A DNA stretch of 64,000 nucleotides from contig NZ_PYJN01000018.1 of the NCBI RefSeq assembly GCF_003025035.1, positions 186,001-250,000 on the forward strand. Direction: 5' to 3'. Origin of the DNA: Rhizobium sp. SEMIA4064 (lineage in GTDB: Bacteria > Pseudomonadota > Alphaproteobacteria > Rhizobiales > Rhizobiaceae). The notes beneath the pieces are model-generated. The model worked only from the letters and a program-made list of their open reading frames with translations, was not told where the DNA came from and ran no database searches. Position numbers and translations under genes: made by a program. This document shows, piece after piece, positions 37,172 to 45,756 of the stretch. The stretch's first letter is position 1. Each line of letters begins with the position of its first letter.

Positions 37172-37879
37172 TCAGGCGATCTTACGGGCGCTGACCTTGC
37201 CCATGGGATGCAGCGAGTGCACCCGGAACGGCCCGCCCGTGCCCTCTTCCATCATCAGCGCGATGTTCGACACCGGCATCGGCTCGGCAAGCACCGGCTC
37301 GAAGAAATCGCGCAACACCCGCTCCATCCGCGGCAGATCGGCGGGGCTGACCGTGCCGGTCAACATCATCTGGAAGCGGAATTCGTCCATCACATGCGGA
37401 TGGCCCCATCGATGCAAATTGGCGAACTGCGCTGCCGACAGGCCGTCGGGATCGCTGCGCTCGATTTCCGCTTCGGTCAGCGGCGCGCGATAGTGATCGA
37501 AGGCCTGGATCAGCGACGCCGCCAGGAAATTCATCTGCTGAGATGGTTCTGATGGCACCAGCCCGAATGCACCGCCGAGACGCGCGACCTCCATCCGCGG
37601 AATCTCAAACGGCGTCACGGTGCCGGAAAAACGCATGAGATCGCGCAGAAGCGCCGCCTCGGACATATCCTCAGCCAGGCGAAACGGCGCTTTCAAAGTG
37701 CCGTTGAAGCCATAACGGCGCGGCACGGCGGTATGGAAGGCGATTTCATGAATGCCGAGGCCGCGAATAGCGGGCGGATCGACCATCTCGCCGGAATAGA
37801 CATTGCGGCCGAGCCAATTTGCGGCCACGAGCGTCAGCGGATCGCTCGCAGACGGCGTGAAGCAAATGGCGTAGCGCAT
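37172..37879 (-). CDS. DUF1045 family protein (2H phosphoesterase-like)
   Basis: A 235-residue protein of the DUF1045 family, known as putative phosphonate metabolism proteins, with two His-containing motifs of the 2H phosphodiesterase fold (GFNGTLKAPF region and FRVHSLHPMG). Members are frequently encoded with phn genes, but none is visible here. The start at 37879 has GGAGGAG five bases upstream; the frame is open to 37993. The neighbours are purine and tRNA-modification genes, so the role is unclear. Confidence 0.82.
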   Translation of the reverse strand: MRYAICFTPSASDPLTLVAANWLGRNVYSGEMVDPPAIRGLGIHEIAFHTAVPRRYGFNGTLKAPFRLAEDMSEAALLRDLMRFSGTVTPFEIPRMEVARLGGAFGLVPSEPSQQMNFLAASLIQAFDHYRAPLTEAEIERSDPDGLSAAQFANLHRWGHPHVMDEFRFQMMLTGTVSPADLPRMERVLRDFFEPVLAEPMPVSNIALMMEEGTGGPFRVHSLHPMGKVSARKIA

Positions 37880-37989
37880 AAAATCTCCTCCAGAGCGCGA
37901 AAAGCCGGCCGACCGATCCAACCGGCAGCCGATGGGCAAGGAGATAGGTGATTTGCGTGACAGATTAACGACCTGAACGGCGTTTATAT

Positions 37990-39174
37990 TCACGTTTTAT
38001 GTGATGCTACCATAATGTGATGCGAAAGGGCGAAGCCTTCGGGCAGCTTGAAAGAACAGGGAATTTCCATGGCCTCCCGGATCGCTGCTTCGGCCAGGCG
38101 ATGCGCAAGGCCGAAGCTGACCTTGAAGCCGCCGGTCAGCGCGATGAGCCGCGGATGGTCCGGATGCGCTCCCACCATGGGGTCCCGATCGATCGCCTTC
38201 GGCCGCAAGCCGGCCCAGCGTTCGACCACTTCGGCATCCGCCAGTTCCGGCGCCATTGTTCGCGCAGCGGTCAGCAGCTTATCCAACTGACCATCCGTCG
38301 ATACCGGATCGTCGAAGCGGTTCTCGCTCGTGCTGCCGACTGCGACCAATCCGCCCTCATGCGGAACGATATAGAGCCCATCGCGGAAAATCACCGGCGA
38401 GCCGAGATCGACATCCGCTTTCAGCAGCGCCGCCTGACCCTTGACCGGCTGACCGAGTAAAGAATGACGTCCGGGCGTCAATCCATCCAATAGCGGAAAG
38501 GAGCGATGCCCGGAGGAGAGGATGCAACGGCTAAAGCAAATGGTGCCTTCGCGAGTCGTCGCGATACCGCGATCTGGATCGATACTTTGGATTTCCAGAC
38601 CTTCGGCAAGCCGGACATGCTTCGCCCTATCAAGAAAGCCGGTAAGAACCCTTATGAAAGCTCGCGGCGCCACGCGGGCGGCGAGCGTGTCGAAGACGAA
38701 TCCGCTGTCGCCGGCGGCCGGATCGATCCAGCCGTCTACCGGCGCAGCTTCGAGCACATGCCAATGAAATCGCCGCTCGCCATGATGCCAATGCGTTTCG
38801 GCATCCTGCGAGTGGCCCAAAGCGATCTTATGTAGATGCGGCTTCGGCAAAGGCATCAGCCGGCCGGAACGACGGTATCCGGCGGCAAGCCCGGTTTCCG
38901 CTTCCATCGCGGCAATCTCGTCCTCGAGAGAAACCAGCGCATCGAACTGGAACTGCTTCTTCTCAGACCACTTATCCGGCATATGCGGCATCAGCGCGCC
39001 CAGCAGGCCGCCGCTTGCCCCCTGCCCCAGCCGACCTGCGTCGACGAGCAGAGTCTCGATGCCCAGACGCTCCGCATGCACCGCCGCCCAAAGGCCCATG
39101 ATGCCGCCGCCGACGATCAGCAGTTCGACGGATGATTGACCGGCAAGCCCCGGAGGATTATCGGCTCTTCCCAT
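37990..39174 (-). CDS. FAD-dependent oxidoreductase, MnmC C-domain-like (DAO family)
   Basis: A 394-residue DAO-family oxidase. The FAD-binding motif VGGGIMGLWAAVHAERLGIETLLVD lies at about residues 21-45, with a glycine-rich GQGASGGLLGALMPH segment. The C-terminal region has VAVGSTSENRFDD and RWAGLRPKAIDRDPMVG, and both fit the FAD domain of bifunctional MnmC. Its ATG at 39174 shares the palindrome CATG with the divergent mnmD-like gene, so the two functions fused in E. coli MnmC are here separate, divergent genes. A role in cmnm5U34 oxidation is inference; glycine oxidase-like activity is the alternative. Confidence 0.72.
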   Translation of the reverse strand: MGRADNPPGLAGQSSVELLIVGGGIMGLWAAVHAERLGIETLLVDAGRLGQGASGGLLGALMPHMPDKWSEKKQFQFDALVSLEDEIAAMEAETGLAAGYRRSGRLMPLPKPHLHKIALGHSQDAETHWHHGERRFHWHVLEAAPVDGWIDPAAGDSGFVFDTLAARVAPRAFIRVLTGFLDRAKHVRLAEGLEIQSIDPDRGIATTREGTICFSRCILSSGHRSFPLLDGLTPGRHSLLGQPVKGQAALLKADVDLGSPVIFRDGLYIVPHEGGLVAVGSTSENRFDDPVSTDGQLDKLLTAARTMAPELADAEVVERWAGLRPKAIDRDPMVGAHPDHPRLIALTGGFKVSFGLAHRLAEAAIREAMEIPCSFKLPEGFALSHHIMVASHKT

Positions 39175-39901
39175 GACAGATCCAGTTTCCGATCAGACGC
39201 CCGCGGCAAACACTAATGCGGCAAGCCAAACGCTGGAATGGCGCGACGGCGATATGCCCTATTCGACCGCCTTTGGCGACCATTTTTATTGCCAGACCGA
39301 TGGCCGGCTGGAATGCGGCCATGTCTTTCTCGCCGGCAACGGTCTGCCCGCGCGCTGGGATGAGCAACGGAGCTTCCTGATCGGCGAGCTTGGTTTCGGC
39401 ACCGGCCTGAATTTCTGCGAGACCTGGCGGCAATGGCGCCAGCACCGCAAACAGGGTTCGCAACTTCACTTCATGTCCTTCGAGCTCTATCCGATGCGCG
39501 CCGCGGAGATCGACCGCGCGCTGTCGCACTGGCCGGAAATCGATGTCGAACGTCGGGCACTCGTCGCCGCCTGGCCGGAAGAACCGCGCGACATCGTCAC
39601 GCTCGCCCTCGATGCTGAGACGCGCTTGAGCGTCGTCTGTGGCCCGGCGATCGACGGCGTGCGCCAAGCTGCAACAGGCTTCGACGCCTGGTACCTCGAC
39701 GGCTTTGCCCCTTCCAGAAACGGCGATATGTGGTCGCCGGAGCTGATGCAGTTCCTCCATGACAAGACCGTCGCCGGCGGCACCTTCGCCACCTATGCCG
39801 CCGCCGGTTTCGTGCGTCGCAACCTGCAGGCGGCGGGCTTCACGGTCGAGCGGCGCAAAGGATTTGCGGGAAAACGCGAAATGCTCTGCGGCGTCAAATA
39901 A
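39173..39901 (+). CDS. mnmD: tRNA U34 5-methylaminomethyl methyltransferase domain, MnmD-like
   Basis: A 242-residue methyltransferase of the MnmC N-domain (DUF752) class that methylates nm5U34 to mnm5U34 in tRNA anticodons. WRDGDMPYSTAFGDHFYCQ, FLIGELGFGTGLNF (the S-adenosylmethionine site), SFELYPM and WYLDGFAPSRNGDMWSPELM are diagnostic. It is a stand-alone form, without the FAD domain. Its ATG (39173) and the start of the divergent FAD gene (39174) overlap in one CATG, so each ribosome site would lie in the other's coding sequence. Confidence 0.9.
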   Translation: MTDPVSDQTPAANTNAASQTLEWRDGDMPYSTAFGDHFYCQTDGRLECGHVFLAGNGLPARWDEQRSFLIGELGFGTGLNFCETWRQWRQHRKQGSQLHFMSFELYPMRAAEIDRALSHWPEIDVERRALVAAWPEEPRDIVTLALDAETRLSVVCGPAIDGVRQAATGFDAWYLDGFAPSRNGDMWSPELMQFLHDKTVAGGTFATYAAAGFVRRNLQAAGFTVERRKGFAGKREMLCGVK

Positions 39902-39903
39902 GT

Positions 39904-42900
39904 TTACCTGGTGGAACGCTCGGTCTGCAGCATGGCATCGCCGAGCCAGCGGCGGGCTTTGGTTTCCAGGAGTTCCGGGCTGATCGGCTTGGACATATAG
40001 TCGTCCATGCCCGCATCCAGACACATGTCGCGGTCGACATCGAGCGCATGCGCCGTGACACCGACGATCGGTACGTGCCAGCCCTGTCCCGCCTCCGTTT
40101 CCAGTTGCCGGATCATGCGCGTTGCCTGATGGCCGTTCATGATCGGCATGGAGACATCCATCATGATCAGCGATGGCCGAAGCCTTCGCCAAGCCTCCAC
40201 GGCTTCCTGGCCGTTCGGGACCACGAGGAAACGCAGGCCCGTAACCTGCAGAATCTGCGTGAAGACGATCTGGTTGACCTCATTGTCCTCGGCAACGAGG
40301 ATATCGATAGCGCTAACCGGCTTCGCCGCCACTTCGCGCTCGACGGCATCGATGGCGGCAACGGCCTCGGCCTCGATCGACTTCGAAGCGGCAGCGATTT
40401 CATCGCCGCTCATCCGCTGCCGGCGTGCCGTGCGCACGACATCGATGATGGTGTTACGCAGCACATTGGCGCGGGCTGGCTTCATCAGATGTGCTTGACC
40501 GTTCAGCGCCGCAAATTCCTTGTCGCTGCCGGCGACGTCCATGGATGTCAGGAAAATCAGCGACACCTTGTCGAAGCGAGAATCGGCGCGAATTGCACGC
40601 GCGACTTCATCGCCGTTCATGTCCGGCATGTGATAGTCGAGGATCACGGCATCGACCGGCACGCCCATGTCGAAAGCGGCATGGAGGATCGCGAGCCCCG
40701 TCTTGCCATCCTCGGCCGCGTAGCCGTCAAAACTCCATTGCTCCAACTGCTCGGTCAATATCCGGCGGTTGATCTCATTGTCGTCGACGACAAGAATACT
40801 CGCGCCCTTGACATTGACCGGCACCGGACGCGCTTCGTTGCGCATGGCCGCCGGTGGCATGGGCAGATGCACGGTGAAAACCGAACCCTTGCCCCACTCG
40901 CTCTCGACTTCGAGATAGCCGCCAAAGAGATCGACCAGCCCGGCAGTAATGGCAAGGCCAAGGCCTGTGCCTTCGTGGCGGCGCGTCGAAGAAGCGTCGA
41001 CCTGCGAAAACTTCTCGAAAATGGAATCGAGCTTCTCGTCGGGAATACCAATGCCGGTGTCTTCGATACGCAACGTCAACATGATCTCGCCATTGTCGAC
41101 CGGCCGGCTGTCCACCTCGACCAATACGTGGCCGCGCTCGGTGAATTTGACCGCATTGCCGACGAGGTTGGTGACGATCTGGCGGAAGCGGCCGGCGTCT
41201 CCCAGCACCATGGCCGGCACCTCGGGCGCGGTGCGCACCAGCAACTCGATGTCCTTGTCCGCCGCCGGCGAAGACAGCAGCGTCGCAACATCCTCCACCG
41301 CCTCGGCCGGATCGAAGGCAGCCTTGCGCAAGCGCATCTGCCCAGCATCGATCTTCGAGAAATCCAGAATATCGTTGATGATCGTCAACAGTGCATTGCC
41401 AGACTTGACGATGATGTCGACAAAGGTCTTCTGCCGGGCGTCGAGATCGGTCTTGGCGAGCAGCTCCGCCATGCCGAGAACACCGTTCATCGGCGTGCGG
41501 ATTTCATGGCTCATGTTGGCGAGGAATTCGGACTTGGCACGGTCGGCGGCTTCGCTGCGCGAAAGCAGCAGTTGCAGCTCGGCCTCGCGTTCCTTCATCT
41601 CGGTGACATCGGTCAGCACCACGGTCCAACGGCGGCTTTCGCTCATCGTCGCTTCGAGCTGCATCCAGCGCTCGCCAGCGACCTGGAACACCGCCGAAAC
41701 CGGCTTGCTCGCCGCCATGCTTCGGCTCCAGATACGCCGAACTGCCCCCGGATGGTGACCGAAATCGCCGCGCGCGGCGCAATGATGGAAGGCGGCGGAC
41801 CAATGCTTACCGACCTCGAGATCGTCTGCCGGAATGCGCAGCATGTCCCGCACGGCATCGTTCGCCAGCATGATGATGCCGTCTTCGACGATGAGCAGTC
41901 CCTGCGACATGGCATGCGTCGCGTCCGTCATCAGCTCGCCGAGGCGTTCCAGCGCAAGACGCGCCTCGGTGATCTCACGGGCTTGCTGACGCACGGAGGA
42001 GATGTCCGCATAGGCGACCAGCATGCGGCCGTTCGAAATGCGGCGTGCATCCGCGATGACGGATTTGCCGTCGGCAAAGTTCATCTCAGTCTGGAAATGC
42101 GGTCCGGCATTGCGGAAGGATTCCAAACGCGCCTGATAAATATCGTCGATACTGCCGGCATCGGCATCGTATCGGCCAAGCTCAAAGTGCTTGGCGACAA
42201 GATCTCGATAAGACCGGCCTTCGAAGCGTTCGTCCTTCGGGAATTCCCAGATGTCGTAAAAGGCATCGTTGGTATATTCCACAACATAGTTGCCGTCGTG
42301 GATCATCACGCCGATCGGCATCGAGCGCAGGATGTTCTCCAAATCCTGATGCAATGTTTCGGCGTGCGCCTGCGCCTCGATCAACTCGGTCTCGCGCAGC
42401 TTCAACACCGAAATATCGGTCATGGACCCGACGGCATAGCGCTTGCCGTCAGAGGTGACGACGCGGTTGACGCGCGTCATGATCGGATGCGTCACATGCT
42501 CCCGATCGATCACCGTACCTTCGAATGCGAGTGCGCGCCCTTCGTTCAGCACCCGCTCGTTTTCCGCGAAGTAATCGTCGCCGCCGGTTTCGAACATTTC
42601 CTGTTCGGTCTTGCCCAGCACCTCGGCGCGGCTGAGCCCCGTGATGGCCGCATAGGCCTCGTTGGAATAGATCAGCCGATGGCTGGCATCGCGCACGAAG
42701 GCGGCAACCGGCAGGTCTTCGAGAATTGTGCGGTAAAGTCCGATCTCGTCGACGTCACCCGGGATATCGCCGCTTTCCCGATCAGAAGAGGCACGCGAAG
42801 GCACGGCCGGCGCGTCGAGGAACATGCCAAAGACATAAAGGCGGTCTTCAGACGGCGAAAAACTTTCGATCTGCACACGGGAACGTTCCCGCCCCGTCGG

Positions 42901-43176
42901 GTCGAAGCATAGCGCCATCTCTTCCGAGCCGAAGACCAGCGCCCGGCGCTCCTTGTCTTCGCGGTCGGCTTCCTCGCCGCTATCGAAGAGATCACGGCTG
43001 CGATTGCCGATGAAATCGCCGATGTCGCGGCGAAAAAAGCGCGCATAGGCTTCGTTGACGGCGACGTATCGCAGATCGCTGTTCTTGACATAGGCCGGCT
43101 GATCCAGATCTGCGATCCGGCGGCAGGCCATCTCCAGCAATTCACCGTCCGAGTTCAACGGGACCCCTCTTCTCAC
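39904..43176 (-). CDS. Hybrid sensor histidine kinase with PAS domains and two receiver domains
   Basis: A 1090-residue cytoplasmic sensor kinase with no membrane helices. At least three PAS-type segments occupy roughly residues 15-530 (for example FVRDASHRLIYSNEAYAAIT and MIHDGNYVVEYTNDAFYDIW). The HisKA domain has SHEIRTPMNG with His557 as the phosphorylation site. The HATPase motifs are LVGNAVKFTE and DTGIGIPDEK. The first receiver has Asp847 (ILDYHMPDMNG) and the second Asp1007 (MMDVSMPIMNG). The start is GTG 43176, but TTG 43158, preceded by AAGAGGGG, is also possible. It carries no DNA-binding output domain, so an Hpt or separate regulator must be elsewhere. The signal is unknown. Confidence 0.92.
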   Translation of the reverse strand: MRRGVPLNSDGELLEMACRRIADLDQPAYVKNSDLRYVAVNEAYARFFRRDIGDFIGNRSRDLFDSGEEADREDKERRALVFGSEEMALCFDPTGRERSRVQIESFSPSEDRLYVFGMFLDAPAVPSRASSDRESGDIPGDVDEIGLYRTILEDLPVAAFVRDASHRLIYSNEAYAAITGLSRAEVLGKTEQEMFETGGDDYFAENERVLNEGRALAFEGTVIDREHVTHPIMTRVNRVVTSDGKRYAVGSMTDISVLKLRETELIEAQAHAETLHQDLENILRSMPIGVMIHDGNYVVEYTNDAFYDIWEFPKDERFEGRSYRDLVAKHFELGRYDADAGSIDDIYQARLESFRNAGPHFQTEMNFADGKSVIADARRISNGRMLVAYADISSVRQQAREITEARLALERLGELMTDATHAMSQGLLIVEDGIIMLANDAVRDMLRIPADDLEVGKHWSAAFHHCAARGDFGHHPGAVRRIWSRSMAASKPVSAVFQVAGERWMQLEATMSESRRWTVVLTDVTEMKEREAELQLLLSRSEAADRAKSEFLANMSHEIRTPMNGVLGMAELLAKTDLDARQKTFVDIIVKSGNALLTIINDILDFSKIDAGQMRLRKAAFDPAEAVEDVATLLSSPAADKDIELLVRTAPEVPAMVLGDAGRFRQIVTNLVGNAVKFTERGHVLVEVDSRPVDNGEIMLTLRIEDTGIGIPDEKLDSIFEKFSQVDASSTRRHEGTGLGLAITAGLVDLFGGYLEVESEWGKGSVFTVHLPMPPAAMRNEARPVPVNVKGASILVVDDNEINRRILTEQLEQWSFDGYAAEDGKTGLAILHAAFDMGVPVDAVILDYHMPDMNGDEVARAIRADSRFDKVSLIFLTSMDVAGSDKEFAALNGQAHLMKPARANVLRNTIIDVVRTARRQRMSGDEIAAASKSIEAEAVAAIDAVEREVAAKPVSAIDILVAEDNEVNQIVFTQILQVTGLRFLVVPNGQEAVEAWRRLRPSLIMMDVSMPIMNGHQATRMIRQLETEAGQGWHVPIVGVTAHALDVDRDMCLDAGMDDYMSKPISPELLETKARRWLGDAMLQTERSTR

Positions 43177-43372
43177 CGCTCGCTATAGTTTACTGAACCC
43201 AAGCTTTATCACAAATCGCTTTAACAAGCCGTTAACCATATTGCGAAGATGCAGAACGTCGCGTTCAGACCATTGACTATCCCAGAACGGACGTCCTTTG
43301 GTCGCAAACGACGGCAGCATTTGAGGTCGAACTCTGCCAAGAATCATATGAGCACAATGGTGGAGCGAGAGC

Positions 43373-44959
43373 ATGAGCGACGATAGAAACACGGCCTTGC
43401 ACGAGACTGACACTGCTGCCATTCCCGTCGAGCGCCGCCGCCGGGCCGGAGGTCGCGGGGCCGAGCGCAGCCGCAAGCCGAGTGGCACGAAATACCTCAA
43501 CCTCGTCAACAATCTCGCCCGTACCGAACTTCTGTCGCCCGAGGCGCTCGACGATATCCACGAGGCGTCGCTGACCATTCTCGAAGAGATCGGCATGGAC
43601 ATCATCCTGCCGGAAGCGCGCGAGCGCATGAAGGCCGCCGGCGCCGATGTCACGCCGGGCAAGGAGCGCGTCCGCTTCGACCGCGGCATGATCACGGAGC
43701 TGATCGCCTCCGTCCCCTCGACCTTCACCTTGCACGCCCGCAACCCGCTCCGAAACGTTCAGATCGGCGGCAGGAACCTCGTCTTCGCCCAGGTCGCCTC
43801 GGCGCCTTTCGTCGCGGATCGCGAGGGCGGCAGACGCGCCGGGAATCAGGAGGACTTCCGCAAGTTGATCAAGCTTGCCCAATCCTACGACGTCATCCAC
43901 CTGACCGGTGGCTATCCGGTCGAGCCTATCGATATTCACGCTTCGGTCCGCCATCTCGATTGCCTCTCCGATATCGTGAAGCTGACCGACAAGGCATTTC
44001 ATTGCTATTCGCTCGGCAAACAGCGCAATCTCGATGCCATCGAGATCGCCCGCATCGGCCGCGGCATCAGCATGGAGCAGATGGAGCGGGAGCCGTCGCT
44101 CTTCACCGTCATCAATTCCTCCTCCCCGCTGCGCCTCGACGGACCGATGCTGCAGGGCATCATCGAGATGTCGTCGCGGGGTCAGGTCGTCATCGTTACG
44201 CCTTTCACGCTGGCGGGTGCCATGGCGCCGGTGACCATCGCTGGCGCGCTGGTGCAGCAGAATGCCGAGGCGCTCTGCGGCATTGCCTTCACGCAGATAG
44301 TGCGCAAGGGCGCGCCGGTCATGTATGGCGGCTTCACCTCGAACGTCGACATGAAAACGGGAGCCCCCGCCTTCGGCACGCCGGAATATATGAAGGCCGT
44401 GATTGCCGGCGGCCAGCTCGCCCGCCGCTATGGCATCCCCTACCGCACCTCCAACACCAATGCCTCCAATACGCTGGACGCCCAGGCAGCCTATGAATCG
44501 GCGCTGTCGCTCTGGGCGCTGACCCAAGGTGGCGGCAATTTCGTGCTGCATGCGGCCGGCTGGAGCGAGGGCGGCCTCACTGCCTCCTTCGAGAAATTCA
44601 TTCTCGATGTCGACATGCTGCAGATGGTCGCCGAATTCCTGACACCGCTGGATGTCAGTAGCGAAGCGCTGGCGCTTGATGCCGTGCGCGATGTCGGCCC
44701 CGGCGGCCACTATTTCGGTACGGCGCACACACTCGCCCGTTACGAAACGGCCTTCTATTCGCCGATCCTGTCGGACTGGCGCAATCACGAGACCTGGACG
44801 GAAGCCGGCCGGCCAACGACCTATGATCACGCCAACCGCATTTTCAAGGAAACGCTCGCCCATTACGAACATCCGCCGCTCGACCCGGCGATTGAGGAAG
44901 AGCTGGACGCCTTTGTCGCCAAGCGCAAGAAGGAAGGCGGAGTCCCCACCGATTTCTAG
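43373..44959 (+). CDS. Non-pyrrolysine MttB-family methyltransferase
   Basis: A 528-residue member of the trimethylamine methyltransferase superfamily that transfers a methyl group to a corrinoid protein. The TIM-barrel segments VINSSSPLRLDGPMLQGI, TPFTLAGAMAPVT and SNTNASNTLDAQAAYESALS are typical. The frame is continuous with no in-frame amber codon, so it is of the non-pyrrolysine (glycine betaine or carnitine-like) type. No corrinoid protein or reactivase is adjacent, unlike true mtt operons. A basic low-complexity N-terminus (RRRRAGGRGAERSRK) precedes the domain. It faces the hybrid kinase gene across about 195 bases. Confidence 0.85.
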   Translation: MSDDRNTALHETDTAAIPVERRRRAGGRGAERSRKPSGTKYLNLVNNLARTELLSPEALDDIHEASLTILEEIGMDIILPEARERMKAAGADVTPGKERVRFDRGMITELIASVPSTFTLHARNPLRNVQIGGRNLVFAQVASAPFVADREGGRRAGNQEDFRKLIKLAQSYDVIHLTGGYPVEPIDIHASVRHLDCLSDIVKLTDKAFHCYSLGKQRNLDAIEIARIGRGISMEQMEREPSLFTVINSSSPLRLDGPMLQGIIEMSSRGQVVIVTPFTLAGAMAPVTIAGALVQQNAEALCGIAFTQIVRKGAPVMYGGFTSNVDMKTGAPAFGTPEYMKAVIAGGQLARRYGIPYRTSNTNASNTLDAQAAYESALSLWALTQGGGNFVLHAAGWSEGGLTASFEKFILDVDMLQMVAEFLTPLDVSSEALALDAVRDVGPGGHYFGTAHTLARYETAFYSPILSDWRNHETWTEAGRPTTYDHANRIFKETLAHYEHPPLDPAIEEELDAFVAKRKKEGGVPTDF

Positions 44960-45101
44960 TTGAAAATCAAAGGCTTTCACCTAGCTATCGTGAACAAAAT
45001 TTAATGTCGAGACCCTCTTTTTAGCCGCGACTTCGCCCGCTTTCCTCCGCACCTTCAAGCTCGGCGTCGGCTGGGAGCTGTGTTTTGGGAAAGGGATTTC
45101 G

Positions 45102-45410
45102 ATGTCTTTGCTTCGCACTTTAACGACGGACGGTTTGATCGCGCTGACGCTTGGCAGCGCCGCCGCCGTAACCACAACGACTGCCGGCGCCTCCGAGCGC
45201 GGCGCCTTCTTCGGCGGTCTTGCCGCCGGTGTCGTCGGCGGCGCCCTGGCTGCCGAAGCCGTGTGACCGGCCTACCCGGTCTATCCGGCTTATTATCCTG
45301 CCTATCGAACCTATTACGCTCCGGCCTATGTACGCGCCTATCCCGACTGCTACTGGGCATGGCGTCACGATGGTTGGGGTTGGCCCTACCGCGTCGAGGT
45401 CTGCCGCTAA
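45102..45410 (+). pseudogene. Small exported Gly/Tyr-rich protein interrupted by an in-frame TGA
   Basis: Reading from ATG 45102 gives an exported N-terminal segment (MSLLRTLTTDGLIALTLGSA) and a glycine-rich GAFFGGLAAGVVGGALAAEAV. A TGA at 45264-45266 (codon 55) follows, then the same frame continues for 47 codons rich in Pro, Tyr and Trp (YPVYPAYYPAY, YWAWRHDGWGWPYRVEVC) to TAA 45408. The two halves together look like the intact small rhizobial proteins with a signal, a glycine zipper and a YP-rich tail. The TGA is either a nonsense mutation, a sequencing error, or read through. An AAAGGGA ribosome site precedes it. Confidence 0.62.
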
Positions 45411-45432
45411 GCCTATAAAGATCGGCCGCGAC

Positions 45433-45452
45433 GCCGCCGGATTTCCGGCGGC
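45433..45452 (+). terminator. GC-rich hairpin downstream of the interrupted gene
   Basis: A perfect 8-bp stem GCCGCCGG / CCGGCGGC with an ATTT loop starts 22 bases after the second stop. Only a short T run follows, so termination strength is uncertain. Confidence 0.45.
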
Positions 45453-45756
45453 ACTTTCGCCGACCTTCCGAAAAGCTTTTGGCTTCACCTCTTGACTTCG
45501 GCGGCGAATAAGACCAAATGCGCGTCAGCTTTCACCTTCCGGCCGCCGCGTGAGCGTGCCCTGCGGGACTAAACGTACGCAAGAGAGGGACAAAAGCGCT
45601 TTTGAAATGAGACCGCACCCAAGGCGGTCGGATGCGCTGGAAAGCTTTTTCCAACTTACAAGTTCCCACTTCACGCGGGGTTCTTGACGCCAGAGACAGA
45701 CCGGACCGCATGGTGCGACCCGGCCTATTCGCTTTGGCGCCCCGAAAGGTATTGAA
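45453..45756. other. Leader region of the DEAD-box helicase gene
   Basis: About 300 bases without a gene. They contain AAGCGCTTTT, GGAAAGCTTTTTCC and the segment before the TTG start, CGCCCCGAAAGG. Rhizobial cold-shock-type genes often have long leaders with a similar GCGCC-GAAAGG segment before their start, so this may be a structured 5' UTR. No riboswitch family is recognisable. Confidence 0.4.

Noticed and set aside
40048..42912. A 954-codon plus-strand frame under the hybrid kinase
   Set aside because: Antisense shadow; the histidine kinase motifs and receiver domains are on the minus strand.
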